Notes: a model not told the origin generated them from the letters alone. Positions 6,889-15,550 are shown, counted from the stretch's first letter. The stretch is 19,196 nt of DNA from G963669175 sp964648415 (GCA_964648415.1 CAZYOC010000062.1:1-19196), one strand, 5' to 3'. Numbers and translations are program-made.

Positions 6889-9360
6889 TTAATCACTTAG
6901 CTCGTGCTGCACATTACGGATCAGTCCCTCAATGTCGATGATCAGACTGATCACGCCATCCCCCAGAATGGTGCAGCCCGAAATGTTGTTCAAGTTCGTC
7001 AACCGCATGATATAATCCGACAATCCCTTGATCACGATCTGTTGCTGGCCGATCATTTCATCAACCAGCAGACAGACTCTGTCATCATTGTTCTCCACCA
7101 CAATCAGGATCCCGGCTTCCAGCTCCTCGGAATCCGCCATAATCCCGAATAAAGGCCCCAGACGGATAACAGGCAACAGTTCGTTGCGGATTTTCACAAT
7201 TTCAGTACCGTCCGGCGTATACGTGACATCCTTCAGACGGGGCTGCAGCGACTCCTTGATCGTGACCAGCGGAATGGTATACTTCGCCTGGCCCACCCGT
7301 ACGATCATCCCGTCAATGATCGCCAGAGTCAACGGAATCCTCAGGGTCACTGTAGACCCCTTCCCCGCTTGACTCTGGACATCCACCTTCCCACGGATGG
7401 ACTCAATGTTTCGGCGAACCACGTCCATGCCGACCCCACGGCCGGAAATGTCGGTCACTTTCTCTGCCGTCGAGAAGCCCGGCTGGAAGATCAGCGGCCA
7501 TACCTCCTCGTCCCGCATGTCGCTGCCGTCGTCGGGAATCAGGCCGCGTTCCTGCGCGCGCTGAAGGATTCGTTCCCGGTTCAACCCCCTGCCATCGTCC
7601 CGGATCTGTATCCAGACCTCACCACCGACATACTTGGCTTCGAGGGTCACCGTGCCCTTTTCCGGCTTGCCCGCCTTCACCCGCTCTTCAGGAACTTCCA
7701 GACCATGATCAATGGAGTTACGAATCACATGCACCAGCGGATCAGCAATCTGCTCGATGACGGTTTTGTCGACCTCGGTCTCTTCGCCAATGATATCCAG
7801 CGATACCAGCTTGCCGGACTTCTTCGACAAGTCACGCACCAGCCGGAGCATACGCCGGAACACTCCAGACAAGGGGATCATGCGCATCGACGTGGAAATG
7901 TCTTGGAGGTCACGTGTGATCTTCTCAAGCTGACGTGCGGACTTTTCGAACTGCTCGAGAGGAAGATCCAGCGCCTGAATATCGGGACTCTGCGCCACCA
8001 TCGCCTCGGTGATCACCAGCTCCCCCACCAGATCCAGCAACTGGTCCAGCTTTTCCACATCCACCCGCACCGTCTGGTGCTGCTGCTGGTTCATCGTGGG
8101 GCGCTTCACACTCGCCGCCGCATCCTGCTTCGGCTTCAGCTTCGCCAACTCATCTTGGACGTCCTTGATGGAGCCGGCTTTCGACACCTGCTTTTCCGTT
8201 TCCGCGCTCTTCGCTGCTTCCTGCTTTGCAGCAGGTTCTTTCTCCGTCTCCGGCGCTTTCTTCTCCTCCAACGGCTGCACGTCCGGCTCCTTCGCCGCCG
8301 GTTCTTCCTTCGACGCCGGCGCGGACGCTTCCGCCTGTTCGGGTTCCGGTTCGGGTGCAGGGGCTGGAGGGGCGGCGGGCTTCTGAGCCTGGTCCACTTC
8401 CTCGAAGGACAGGTCCGGGTTCAGATCATGCACCAGCATCTTCATATAATTGATCAGACCGGGCGCGGCATGGATGGTGGCGGGCTTGCCCTCGTTGATA
8501 TTGTCCAGCGTGGTCCTGAACATGTCCAGCAGTTCCAGCAGCATGGTCAGAATTCTATCCGCCGGCTCCAACTCGTTGGTGCGAATAAAATCCAGCACCG
8601 TTTCCGAGTAATGGCCCAGCTTCACCAGGTCAGTGTAGCCCAGGAAAGCGGCATTGCCTTTGAAACTGTGGAATGCGCGAAACGCAGTGTCGACCGTATC
8701 CTGATTGCCCGGCTCGTTTTCCAGCGCCAGCAGCGCCTCTTCACCGGTCTCGAGGAGCTCCTGCGCCTCCGACACGAACGCCTCGACCATTTCCGGGGTG
8801 ATGGTCAGCTTGAACGCGTCTTCTTCCGCTTCCGCCTGGCTGGGAGAACCAGACGAATCCGCCGCTGAGGCAGCAGAATTCTCTTCCGGTTCGTCCAGTT
8901 TGATGCTTTCTACCGGCGCTTCCTGCCCCAGGGCTTCGATGGTGGCGTTCAACTGCTTGATAATGTCATCGGCCTCGTTATCGAAACCACGGTCATGAAG
9001 CTGCTCTTCAATCTGATCGAGAACCACACGGATGAAATCACAGGTACGGGTCAGCAGATCAATATGGTCGGCATGCAGCTTGGCGCGACCTTTCCGGATA
9101 TGGTCCAGGAGGGTTTCCGCAACATGCGTCACGCCATTAACCGTATTCAGATCCAGAAAGCCGGCGCCGCCCTTCAATGAATGAAACAGCCGAAATACGG
9201 TGTTGATGACTTCAAGGTCGATCTCGCCGGAATGCATGGCATGCTCTTCCAGCTCAATGAGGAGAGGCTCCACTTCGTCGAGCATCTCCCGGCCTTCCTC
9301 GACAAACCCGAGCAGGATTTCCTGCTGCTCGTCTCCTCCGAACCCAAGATCTGAAGTCAC
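6889..9360 (-). CDS. cheA: CheA histidine kinase with two Hpt domains
   Basis: An 823-residue kinase. Two histidine phosphotransfer domains are present: Hpt1 with H60 (FRLFHSLKGGAGF) and Hpt2 with H231 (FRAFHSFKGNAAF). A low-complexity linker of Ala, Pro, Glu and Lys (about 325-420) follows, where a P2 CheY-binding domain would usually sit; none is recognisable. Then come the dimerisation helices (430-495), the ATPase domain with N548 (VIRNSIDHGLE), DDGRGLN and GRGVGMDVV, and a C-terminal CheW-like domain (about 690-823). It autophosphorylates and passes phosphate to CheY and CheB. The start is GTG at 9360 with GAGGGAG 9 nt upstream; an in-frame TAG 24 nt upstream excludes an earlier usual start. 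It is the first gene of the operon. Confidence 0.96.
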   Translation of the reverse strand: MTSDLGFGGDEQQEILLGFVEEGREMLDEVEPLLIELEEHAMHSGEIDLEVINTVFRLFHSLKGGAGFLDLNTVNGVTHVAETLLDHIRKGRAKLHADHIDLLTRTCDFIRVVLDQIEEQLHDRGFDNEADDIIKQLNATIEALGQEAPVESIKLDEPEENSAASAADSSGSPSQAEAEEDAFKLTITPEMVEAFVSEAQELLETGEEALLALENEPGNQDTVDTAFRAFHSFKGNAAFLGYTDLVKLGHYSETVLDFIRTNELEPADRILTMLLELLDMFRTTLDNINEGKPATIHAAPGLINYMKMLVHDLNPDLSFEEVDQAQKPAAPPAPAPEPEPEQAEASAPASKEEPAAKEPDVQPLEEKKAPETEKEPAAKQEAAKSAETEKQVSKAGSIKDVQDELAKLKPKQDAAASVKRPTMNQQQHQTVRVDVEKLDQLLDLVGELVITEAMVAQSPDIQALDLPLEQFEKSARQLEKITRDLQDISTSMRMIPLSGVFRRMLRLVRDLSKKSGKLVSLDIIGEETEVDKTVIEQIADPLVHVIRNSIDHGLEVPEERVKAGKPEKGTVTLEAKYVGGEVWIQIRDDGRGLNRERILQRAQERGLIPDDGSDMRDEEVWPLIFQPGFSTAEKVTDISGRGVGMDVVRRNIESIRGKVDVQSQAGKGSTVTLRIPLTLAIIDGMIVRVGQAKYTIPLVTIKESLQPRLKDVTYTPDGTEIVKIRNELLPVIRLGPLFGIMADSEELEAGILIVVENNDDRVCLLVDEMIGQQQIVIKGLSDYIMRLTNLNNISGCTILGDGVISLIIDIEGLIRNVQHELSD

Positions 9361-9536
9361 GCGCGTCCACTCCCTCAGCTAAAACACCACAGCTTCCAAC
9401 TCCATACTACCAATCGTTCATCCCACAGGGCAGCAACACAAATCTCAATATTTACTACCCAGACACTGCATATCTGGCAAGCGAATACTCTAATGATACT
9501 AAAAAATACTGGCAAAAGCATCGCAAGAAGAGCAAG
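9361..9536. other. Intergenic region upstream of cheA
   Basis: This 176-nt gap separates cheA from the end of the barrel gene on the same strand. It is AT-richer than the flanking genes and holds no convincing ORF. It is the natural place for the chemotaxis operon promoter. No clear terminator for the barrel gene was found in it. Confidence 0.7.
9452..9480 (-). promoter_or_regulatory. Possible sigma-70-type promoter for the chemotaxis operon
   Basis: On the minus strand, TTGCCA (9475-9480) matches the -35 consensus at five of six bases. It is followed after 17 nt by TAGTAA (9452-9457), a weak -10 with three of six matches. A small dyad, CCAGA-N9-TCTGG (9459-9477), overlaps the spacer and could be an operator. 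This is a best guess within the only intergenic region before cheA; the -10 is poor. Confidence 0.3.
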
Positions 9537-10724
9537 TTAGAGCGTCTCTCCCGCCCCTACATAAACACGAAATCCAAAATCAGGCGAATATCCTAAATCC
9601 ATATGAAACACGAGGTCGGGCGGAAAAATCGCCCGAAAGCCAACCCCCGCGCCGGTGCGTGTCGGGCTCCAGCCCCAGGAGGGGTCGCCCGTCGCCCCCA
9701 CATCCATAAAGGGGACTGTTTCCAGATCGAACCCGTTCCCGGGGGTGGGAAAACCACTCCAGATGCTATGCACCAGCCGGATCGGCCATGTCACATTTTT
9801 AAACATACGATAGTGTACTTGCAACCGGCCGGCCAGTTGACGCCGTCCCCAGTCGCGCTGATCGGCATGGCCTCGCAGCGTACTCTCCCCACCGATAAAC
9901 AGTTGGGTGGGAGCGGGCGCTTCCAGCTGGAATCCGCCCATCCCGCGAATGTATATCCGCAGGGCGTCTGTCAACGGCGCCGCCGCCGCGAGTTTAAGGT
10001 CGCCATGCAGATCCGGGCGTGTTTCCGGCATCCGTTCCCCGTACGCCACTCCTCCATACAGCCCGGTTTCCAACAGCCAGCCGTCGACAGGCCGCATCGC
10101 ATCGGCCGTGGCCCATCGCGCTTGTACCCCCGTCACCGCGAAGCCGCCCCGGGTAAAACGGTCCGGCGGTGTTGGAATCCCGGTCCCTTCCGGGTCCGTC
10201 ACATCGTTCGTCCAGGTGTGATTGATCTTGATTCCCGGACCCAGGTGGAGCCCGTCGGTGAGGTGGATGGTATACAACCTTGCGGCGTTGAGCAGGACTC
10301 GGCCCTGCATGGCGCGCGCGTATTCTTCCGGGGCGGAATCGGTGGTGTAGAGCATTCGGCGCGCGTAGCGCACCGCTGCATCCCCCGTGAGCAGGCCGTC
10401 GTCCAACCGCCGCTGACCATTGGCTTTCACCACGTACCGGCCCGCGGTCGCATAATACGTGGTCAGGTACACTCTGGACCCCTGGCGGTCGGAAATCCCC
10501 GCCATGAACCCGACTTGCAGCTTTTCATCGGTGCTGTACCCCGCCACCGGCAGGATCAACACCCCTGGTCCGGGATCAGATTGCGCGTGAGCTTCAACAA
10601 AAAAAGCGGCAGCCAGCATACTGCTGGATACAGCCGCCGTAATGATCATGTTACGGAGAAGGGTCCGCACCGTTTTTTCCCGATTTGCTTTCAGCAATGT
10701 AATGCGAAGACTCAACTTCTGCAA
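9537..10724 (-). CDS. Omp85/BamA-TamA-like outer-membrane beta-barrel protein, no POTRA domain
   Basis: Up to 395 residues. A signal peptide is present (MIITAAVSSSMLAAAFFVEA, then HAQ|SD), and the rest looks like alternating barrel strands. The segment LFIGGESTLRGHADQRD resembles the conserved (V/L)RG(Y/F/H) motif of the Omp85 'bacterial surface antigen' barrel. No POTRA repeats are present, so it is a barrel-only member, probably an outer-membrane porin or translocase. The start is uncertain: the longest frame begins with TTG at 10724, 16 nt after a perfect AGGAGG. The GTG at 10670 gives a more typical signal peptide (MRTLLRNMIITAAV) but weak Shine-Dalgarno support. It follows the metalloprotease gene by 21 nt and is probably co-transcribed, so it could help export or anchor that protein; this is inference. 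Confidence 0.72.
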   Translation of the reverse strand: MQKLSLRITLLKANREKTVRTLLRNMIITAAVSSSMLAAAFFVEAHAQSDPGPGVLILPVAGYSTDEKLQVGFMAGISDRQGSRVYLTTYYATAGRYVVKANGQRRLDDGLLTGDAAVRYARRMLYTTDSAPEEYARAMQGRVLLNAARLYTIHLTDGLHLGPGIKINHTWTNDVTDPEGTGIPTPPDRFTRGGFAVTGVQARWATADAMRPVDGWLLETGLYGGVAYGERMPETRPDLHGDLKLAAAAPLTDALRIYIRGMGGFQLEAPAPTQLFIGGESTLRGHADQRDWGRRQLAGRLQVHYRMFKNVTWPIRLVHSIWSGFPTPGNGFDLETVPFMDVGATGDPSWGWSPTRTGAGVGFRAIFPPDLVFHMDLGYSPDFGFRVYVGAGETL

Positions 10725-10745
10725 TGCGAGTGTCGTGCAACCTCC

Positions 10746-13700
10746 TTATTTCATGTAGAGCACCTTCCGTACTTCGCGATGCCCCTGCTCGTCCCGCACC
10801 ACCAGGAAATAGTATCCCGTGGGACCGTTGGCTTCCCAGGCGAGCCGGTGATAGCCCGGCGCCAGACGGCCCGGTTCTAGGACATCCGCACGGCGTCCCA
10901 GGGCGTCGTAGATCTCCACCGTCACACGCCCCGTCTCCGGCAACCCCACCACCACCGACACGGTGGGATTAAACGGGTTGGGATAGGTCGCTTCTACGCC
11001 AAACTCCTCCGGGATCCCGGTGAAGGGATTCTCCTGGACGATCACCGGCGGGATCAGGGTGAACTCAAACGTGTCATCACACTGAACAAAGTGTTGGCCG
11101 GACGATGCGCCAACCCACCACATCACCTCCAGGTCGTAGAACCAGTTGGGCAGGTAATCCAGCGAGTCGGGCAGGTTGACCGCCAACGCGGTGTCTTCCA
11201 GCCCGGCGTAGGTAATCAGGGTATCCTCGGCGTCGCCGCGCGAAACCAGCAGGTACAGGTTGAATACCGTTTCTTCGCCGGGGTCGGGATCAACTGAGTT
11301 CTGCCAGACCAGGGTGGTTTCCCAGGGATCGGTCAGGTAGATCTCCGCATCGGGGGCGGGTTGCAGCAGCGAGAAGGCTTCCGGCGGCTCCTGCACAAAG
11401 GTGAAGAAGGTGCGGGTTTGCGTGGATTGCACTTCATGGCCGGCAACATCTTCGGCGAACACTCGCCACCAGTACTGGGTATCATCGGCCAGCTCGGTCA
11501 GGGTATGAGTCACCTCGGCCCCGGTCTCGACCGTCACCGGATCAGTAAACGCTTCATCTGTAGACACTTCCAGCCGGTACGTGACCTCGTCATCGGGGTC
11601 GGGGTCAATACTCTCTTCCCAGCCGAACGTCATCTCCAGCGCGCCGGTTGTCAAGCTGTCCGGTGGCGCGACCAGGTTGAACGCTCCCGGCGGATTGTTC
11701 TCGGTCATGGTAAAGAACCAGCCGGCCTCTGGGTCCGCCCAGCGATCCTCCGCCAGGTCCGCCGTCGCACGCACCCGCCAGTACACTACATCCCCGCTTG
11801 ACAAACCGTCGGGTAGCGTACAGGTCGCTTCGGTCAAGCCGGCTGCGGAATCCGGATCGGCGAAGGTGGGATCATCCACGGTCCAGTAGGCGACATAACT
11901 CACCGGGTCATCCGGGAACGGGCTCGAAGTCGCTTCCCAGGACAGAACAGGATTGCTCAAGCCGCTGGCGCCGGCGGAATCGGGGGACAGGAGGCTGAAC
12001 GCCGGCATGGTCGCGTCGAGAGCAACGGTAAAGACCCAACCCGCTTGCGGTGTCGCCCAGCGCGAACCCGCCTGTTCGGCTTCCGCGCGGACCCGCCAGT
12101 ACACCATGTCGGTGTGCGAAAAACCATCGCCGGTAAATGTGTACGTCGTATCGGTCAGCCCATGCGCCGAATCCGCCTCGGCAAAGGTGGGATCGTCCAC
12201 CGACCAGTACAGCGTGTAGCTGACCGGATCGTCCTGATGGGGGCTGGTGGTGGAGGCCCATGTCAATGTGGGCGTCTCGGTATCCACGCTGCTGTTGTTG
12301 GGCGGTTCAAGCAACGCGAACGCAGGTAATCCTTCCTGGGTGATCTGCAGGGTAAACGAAAGCGTATCGTCGGCCATGCGTTCGTTGCTGTGTCCGTCCA
12401 CCGCTTTTACCGACCAATAGTATGTCAGCGCGTCCTCGCCCTGCATGGTGTGGGTGGTAGTGGTCAGCCCTTCCGCGATGGGAGCGCCAAGATCGTTCTC
12501 CGTCGTGGAGGCGTAGACGCTGTAGGTGATCGCATCGCTGGGGTCCGGGTCGTCGGCCTCTTCCCAGGTCAGCTCCACATCGCCGTTTTCCTGTTGCAGA
12601 GTCCCCGACGGTGAGATCAGGCCGAACTGCTCCGGGACGGACAGGTAAGTGATGCTGAGTTCGGCTGCACCTTCTGCTTCGAAGGTTCCGTTGCCGGAGG
12701 TGTAGGTCGGGTCGCCCGGGGCCAGGAAACCGGGGTTGGAGCGGTACATTCGGAAAGAGGCCTGGTCGCCGGCGTCGAAACCGGGACGCCCTTCATCGAT
12801 ATTTTCGCCCCAGGCTGTGACGGTGACCGGGAAGCCCGCTTGCGGCGCCACAGCCGCGCCGACACAGACATTGGCGTCGTATATGGCAATCTCATCGCCC
12901 TCGGCCAACGTGACGCCGTCAATGTCGGCGTCGCTGAACTCGAAGGTGTGCCACACGCCGGTCGGCGCCACCGGTTCGAAATGCGCCGTCCCCGGCGAGC
13001 TCCAGTTCACCGTGGCGGGGTCGCTCGCGCCCGATTGGCCTTCCGTGTATACGGCGCGTACGGTGTAGCTGTAGCTGTCGTAATCCAGCAGGTAATCGGT
13101 GAACGCTGTTTCCGTTGTGGAGCCGGCGAGGACTCCATCCAGGTACACACGGTATTCTTCCAGAGTATTGTCGCCAGGCTCAACGGCGTCCCATGTCAGC
13201 GATACTTCGCCGATCTGGTCGTCCAGCGTGGCCTGCACGTTAGTGGGGATCGGCAGTTCGAACGGCTCGTTGCCGACGATCAGGTCGGCGGTCATGGTCA
13301 TGCCGGATGCGCTGATATTCTCCACGGCGACATCGGTGGTTGCGCCGGCGTAGGAATCGCTGTTCGGCGTGGACGCGTCGTTGAAGTCTGTCTCATTCTG
13401 ACTGCCGGGCCAGGGATCGCCGCTATCGCCCCGGTTGACATCCTGCTCCAGGTCCCAGTCGCCGTCGGCCTGTTCCAGCGCCACCAGGTAATGCCCCTGG
13501 TTCTCGTGGCCGGGATACCATTCGTTGTCGTTTTGCGACCCGACATTGTCATCCACGTGATAGATCAGCAGGCCTTCACCCGGCAGATGAGCGTCGTATC
13601 CCGTCTGCTGGCGGTTTTCCACGAGGAAGTATTGGTTGCTCGGGTTGCCGTCGGTCCAGAGACGATAGGCGACCGAGGTGTCCTGGATGGCGGGGATCTC

Positions 13701-14642
13701 CAGGCCGATCTGGTCCACGGTGACGTTGATCGGATCGACATAGCCCATTTCCATCCGGCACCAGAGGTCGGGGTGCGCGGGCGAGCTGCCCAGGGTTCCG
13801 TTCCAGCTCCCACCGGCCATCAGGCTCCAGTTACCCAGACCGCTGGAGGTATAATCGCGGTCGTACACATCGGGCAGGCCGAATACCGAGTGGCCCATCT
13901 CGTGGGCGTATACACCAGGTGTCATATCATTGGCGTTCTGCCAGTATTCCGGCTCGACGGAATAGCGCCGGACCCAGACGCCGTCATGCTGAGCGCCGGG
14001 CCAGGGGAGCGACCAGGCGTGCGACCAGATGTCGTCGTCGCTGCCGGTGTATTCCGCGCCGGGTCCGGCGTGGACCACGAACAAGCCGTCGACATCTCCG
14101 TCTCCGTCATGATCGTAATCTCCGAAATCCACTACATCATCGACGGCCTCGACCACATCTTCGACGAGGCCCTGGGAGTTCTGCGGGTAGCTGCCGGTAC
14201 CGTTCTGGCCGTCCACGTAATATGCGTAGGTTTCAGGCGCCCTCACCCAGGCGATGTCGCTGGGAAAGTCTACCGTGCTGATTTCCAGCTCGCCGTAAGA
14301 CACTTCGTCGTAAAAGTCCCGCACCGTGCCGTTGGCGTCCTCAAACATCAGGTCGTCGAAGAACGTGGCCTCCACGGAAGAGACATTGTCGGTAAAGTCC
14401 ACCAGGATAACGAGCGCGTTGAAGATTTCATCCAGCTCGGGGTTGAACTGCACGGCCTGACCGGGCGCATTCACACCCGCCGTTCGAATCGCCGCCTCGT
14501 TTTGCAGGAAATGGGGCATGGCGATCTCGCCCCGCTCAATACGCTCCAGCAGCTCCGGGTGCGGCGGCATGGCGAGAAGGGAAGACCCGGCCAAAAGACA
14601 CAAGGTCAAAAGGGAAATCAGGATGCTTGGTTTTCGATGCAT
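10746..14642 (-). CDS. Secreted M6-family metalloprotease with Fn3-like repeats and type IX-like sorting domain
   Basis: A 1,298-residue protein. A signal peptide (MHRKPSILISLLTLCLLAGS) is followed by an M6 peptidase domain (about 70-430) similar to immune inhibitor A. It has the zinc motif HEMGH at 247-251, FGLPDVYD just after, and a Met-turn GNWSLMAGGSW near 271-280. Next are an Fn3 domain (about 480-570), a domain containing GDEIAIYDANVCVGAAV, and five tandem Fn3-like repeats of about 100 residues (667-1199), of which the second and third are very alike. The last 85 residues (EATYPNPFNPTVSV to KVLYMK) resemble the type IX secretion sorting domain. It is probably an extracellular protease. 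The ATG at 14642 has AGAGGA 7 nt upstream; an upstream in-frame extension to 14732 would place 30 polar residues before the signal peptide and is rejected. Confidence 0.9.
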   Translation of the reverse strand: MHRKPSILISLLTLCLLAGSSLLAMPPHPELLERIERGEIAMPHFLQNEAAIRTAGVNAPGQAVQFNPELDEIFNALVILVDFTDNVSSVEATFFDDLMFEDANGTVRDFYDEVSYGELEISTVDFPSDIAWVRAPETYAYYVDGQNGTGSYPQNSQGLVEDVVEAVDDVVDFGDYDHDGDGDVDGLFVVHAGPGAEYTGSDDDIWSHAWSLPWPGAQHDGVWVRRYSVEPEYWQNANDMTPGVYAHEMGHSVFGLPDVYDRDYTSSGLGNWSLMAGGSWNGTLGSSPAHPDLWCRMEMGYVDPINVTVDQIGLEIPAIQDTSVAYRLWTDGNPSNQYFLVENRQQTGYDAHLPGEGLLIYHVDDNVGSQNDNEWYPGHENQGHYLVALEQADGDWDLEQDVNRGDSGDPWPGSQNETDFNDASTPNSDSYAGATTDVAVENISASGMTMTADLIVGNEPFELPIPTNVQATLDDQIGEVSLTWDAVEPGDNTLEEYRVYLDGVLAGSTTETAFTDYLLDYDSYSYTVRAVYTEGQSGASDPATVNWSSPGTAHFEPVAPTGVWHTFEFSDADIDGVTLAEGDEIAIYDANVCVGAAVAPQAGFPVTVTAWGENIDEGRPGFDAGDQASFRMYRSNPGFLAPGDPTYTSGNGTFEAEGAAELSITYLSVPEQFGLISPSGTLQQENGDVELTWEEADDPDPSDAITYSVYASTTENDLGAPIAEGLTTTTHTMQGEDALTYYWSVKAVDGHSNERMADDTLSFTLQITQEGLPAFALLEPPNNSSVDTETPTLTWASTTSPHQDDPVSYTLYWSVDDPTFAEADSAHGLTDTTYTFTGDGFSHTDMVYWRVRAEAEQAGSRWATPQAGWVFTVALDATMPAFSLLSPDSAGASGLSNPVLSWEATSSPFPDDPVSYVAYWTVDDPTFADPDSAAGLTEATCTLPDGLSSGDVVYWRVRATADLAEDRWADPEAGWFFTMTENNPPGAFNLVAPPDSLTTGALEMTFGWEESIDPDPDDEVTYRLEVSTDEAFTDPVTVETGAEVTHTLTELADDTQYWWRVFAEDVAGHEVQSTQTRTFFTFVQEPPEAFSLLQPAPDAEIYLTDPWETTLVWQNSVDPDPGEETVFNLYLLVSRGDAEDTLITYAGLEDTALAVNLPDSLDYLPNWFYDLEVMWWVGASSGQHFVQCDDTFEFTLIPPVIVQENPFTGIPEEFGVEATYPNPFNPTVSVVVGLPETGRVTVEIYDALGRRADVLEPGRLAPGYHRLAWEANGPTGYYFLVVRDEQGHREVRKVLYMK
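11045..12640 (-). repeat. Five tandem Fn3-like repeats inside the metalloprotease gene
   Basis: Each unit is about 310-320 bp, roughly 100-107 residues. Units begin near 12640, 12330, 12008, 11690 and 11385, each opening with a phrase like AF[AS]LL.P or QFGLISP. Units two and three share long stretches such as the D[DE]PVSY.-.YW.VDDPTFA core and VYWRVRA, so they are probably a recent duplication. Units one, four and five are more diverged but keep DPDP and the Tyr/Trp core positions. Confidence 0.75.
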
Positions 14643-14972
14643 GACAAATCCTCTGCTGGATGTTCGGCAAAACGCTCCGTACCAGTATATAACGTGCAGC
14701 GACCGGATTTCATACTGCATGACAGAGGTCACAGCGAGCCCGCCTCCCGGAACAGGAGAGTGGAATCACCGCACGAGACCATATAAATTAAAATAACTCA
14801 TTGATGAAAGCTCGCGCTACCGGTTTTGCAGCATCTCTGCACCTTTTGACTTTGCAAACTTTGTGATTTCAGAATCCATTTTTCTTTGGTCTTGCAATGG
14901 AAGCCGCAGGTTCGTAAACTACTATTGTTATCCACAGATTGGGGATTCGGTTCGTTTACAATGGAGGTCACT
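14643..14972. other. Divergent intergenic region between metalloprotease and response regulator
   Basis: This 330-nt region carries the control elements of two divergent genes. A good sigma-70-type promoter for the plus-strand gene is annotated separately at 14892-14920. For the minus-strand gene only a TATACT-like box (14684-14689) is visible, without a good -35. No convincing gene, RNA or repeat was seen. Confidence 0.6.
14892..14920 (+). promoter_or_regulatory. Sigma-70-type promoter for the stand-alone response regulator
   Basis: TTGCAA (14892-14897) and TAAACT (14915-14920) are separated by exactly 17 nt. Each differs from consensus at only one or two positions. The start codon is at 14973, giving a short leader of about 45 nt with a GGAGG ribosome-binding site. 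Confidence 0.55.
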
Positions 14973-15446
14973 ATGGACAACGTATCAACAACCAAAGACA
15001 TGCCGCTGGCGCTGGTTGTGGATGATGAAATAGATGCCGTCCACATCCTTACCTCCTACCTGAACAGCATCGGCTTCGAGACCCTGATGGCCACCAACGG
15101 TCAGGAAGGCGAAATGTTCTTCCGGGAATACCGTCCTCAGCTGGTTGTCAGCGACATCCACATGCCCATCCAGAACGGCCTCATTCTGTTGGAAAAGATC
15201 AAGTCGGAAAGTCCCGACACCGTCGTGATTCTGATAACAGGATACTATCACTATGAACAATTGATCCGCCACGCCCCCTGTCCGCCGGATGGTTTCTTTG
15301 TCAAACCGTTTGAATTGAGCGCTTTACTGGAGAGCATTCGCACTGCATTTAAGAACGCGCGCAACCGGAGCAATAAGCGAAAGTTTCTGATCGGCCCCAA
15401 GCCACCTTCGGACGCCCTTTCAAACTCACAACAGTTGTCGCCTTAG
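14973..15446 (+). CDS. Stand-alone response regulator (receiver domain with short basic tail)
   Basis: A 157-residue protein. The receiver domain (about 11-130) has D17/D18 (LALVVDDEIDAVHIL), phospho-acceptor D61 (LVVSDIHMPIQNG), T89 (VILITGYYHYEQ) and K111 (FFVKPFELS), so phosphorylation is plausible. After residue 130 comes a basic, probably disordered tail (NRSNKRKFLIGPKPPS) with no recognisable DNA-binding or enzymatic domain. No partner kinase is adjacent. The ATG at 14973 has GGAGG 5 nt upstream and is chosen over an in-frame ATG at 14961 and a TTG at 14886. It is transcribed away from the metalloprotease, and could receive phosphate from a kinase elsewhere; its target is unknown. Confidence 0.88.
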   Translation: MDNVSTTKDMPLALVVDDEIDAVHILTSYLNSIGFETLMATNGQEGEMFFREYRPQLVVSDIHMPIQNGLILLEKIKSESPDTVVILITGYYHYEQLIRHAPCPPDGFFVKPFELSALLESIRTAFKNARNRSNKRKFLIGPKPPSDALSNSQQLSP

Positions 15447-15495
15447 CCCGGATAATTCTTTAGACAGGCTGCATGGCCCGGTTTGCTGTGTGCTT
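15447..15495 (+). repeat. Dispersed 49-bp intergenic repeat, copy 1
   Basis: This segment begins immediately after the response regulator stop codon. It aligns without gaps to 18797-18845 with about 38 of 49 identical bases. The best-conserved part is GCAT[GT]GCCCGGTTTGCTGTG near its right end. It is non-coding and lies between convergent genes. Confidence 0.7.
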
Positions 15496-15550
15496 AGAGG
15501 AGCTGCTTTCTCTGTCTATTTGAAACTGGCGCGAAACCGACTGGTGAGCA

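Noticed and set aside
7369..8868. A 499-residue open frame on the plus strand
   Set aside because: It is antisense to cheA and dominated by runs of Arg and Leu, the mirror of the cheA low-complexity linker.
14643..14732. N-terminal extension of the metalloprotease
   Set aside because: It would put 30 polar residues before a typical signal peptide, and the ATG at 14642 has its own ribosome-binding site.
12840..14786. A 648-residue open frame on the plus strand
   Set aside because: It is fully antisense to the metalloprotease, whose domains are clear. It has no family signature and arises from GC-rich codon bias.
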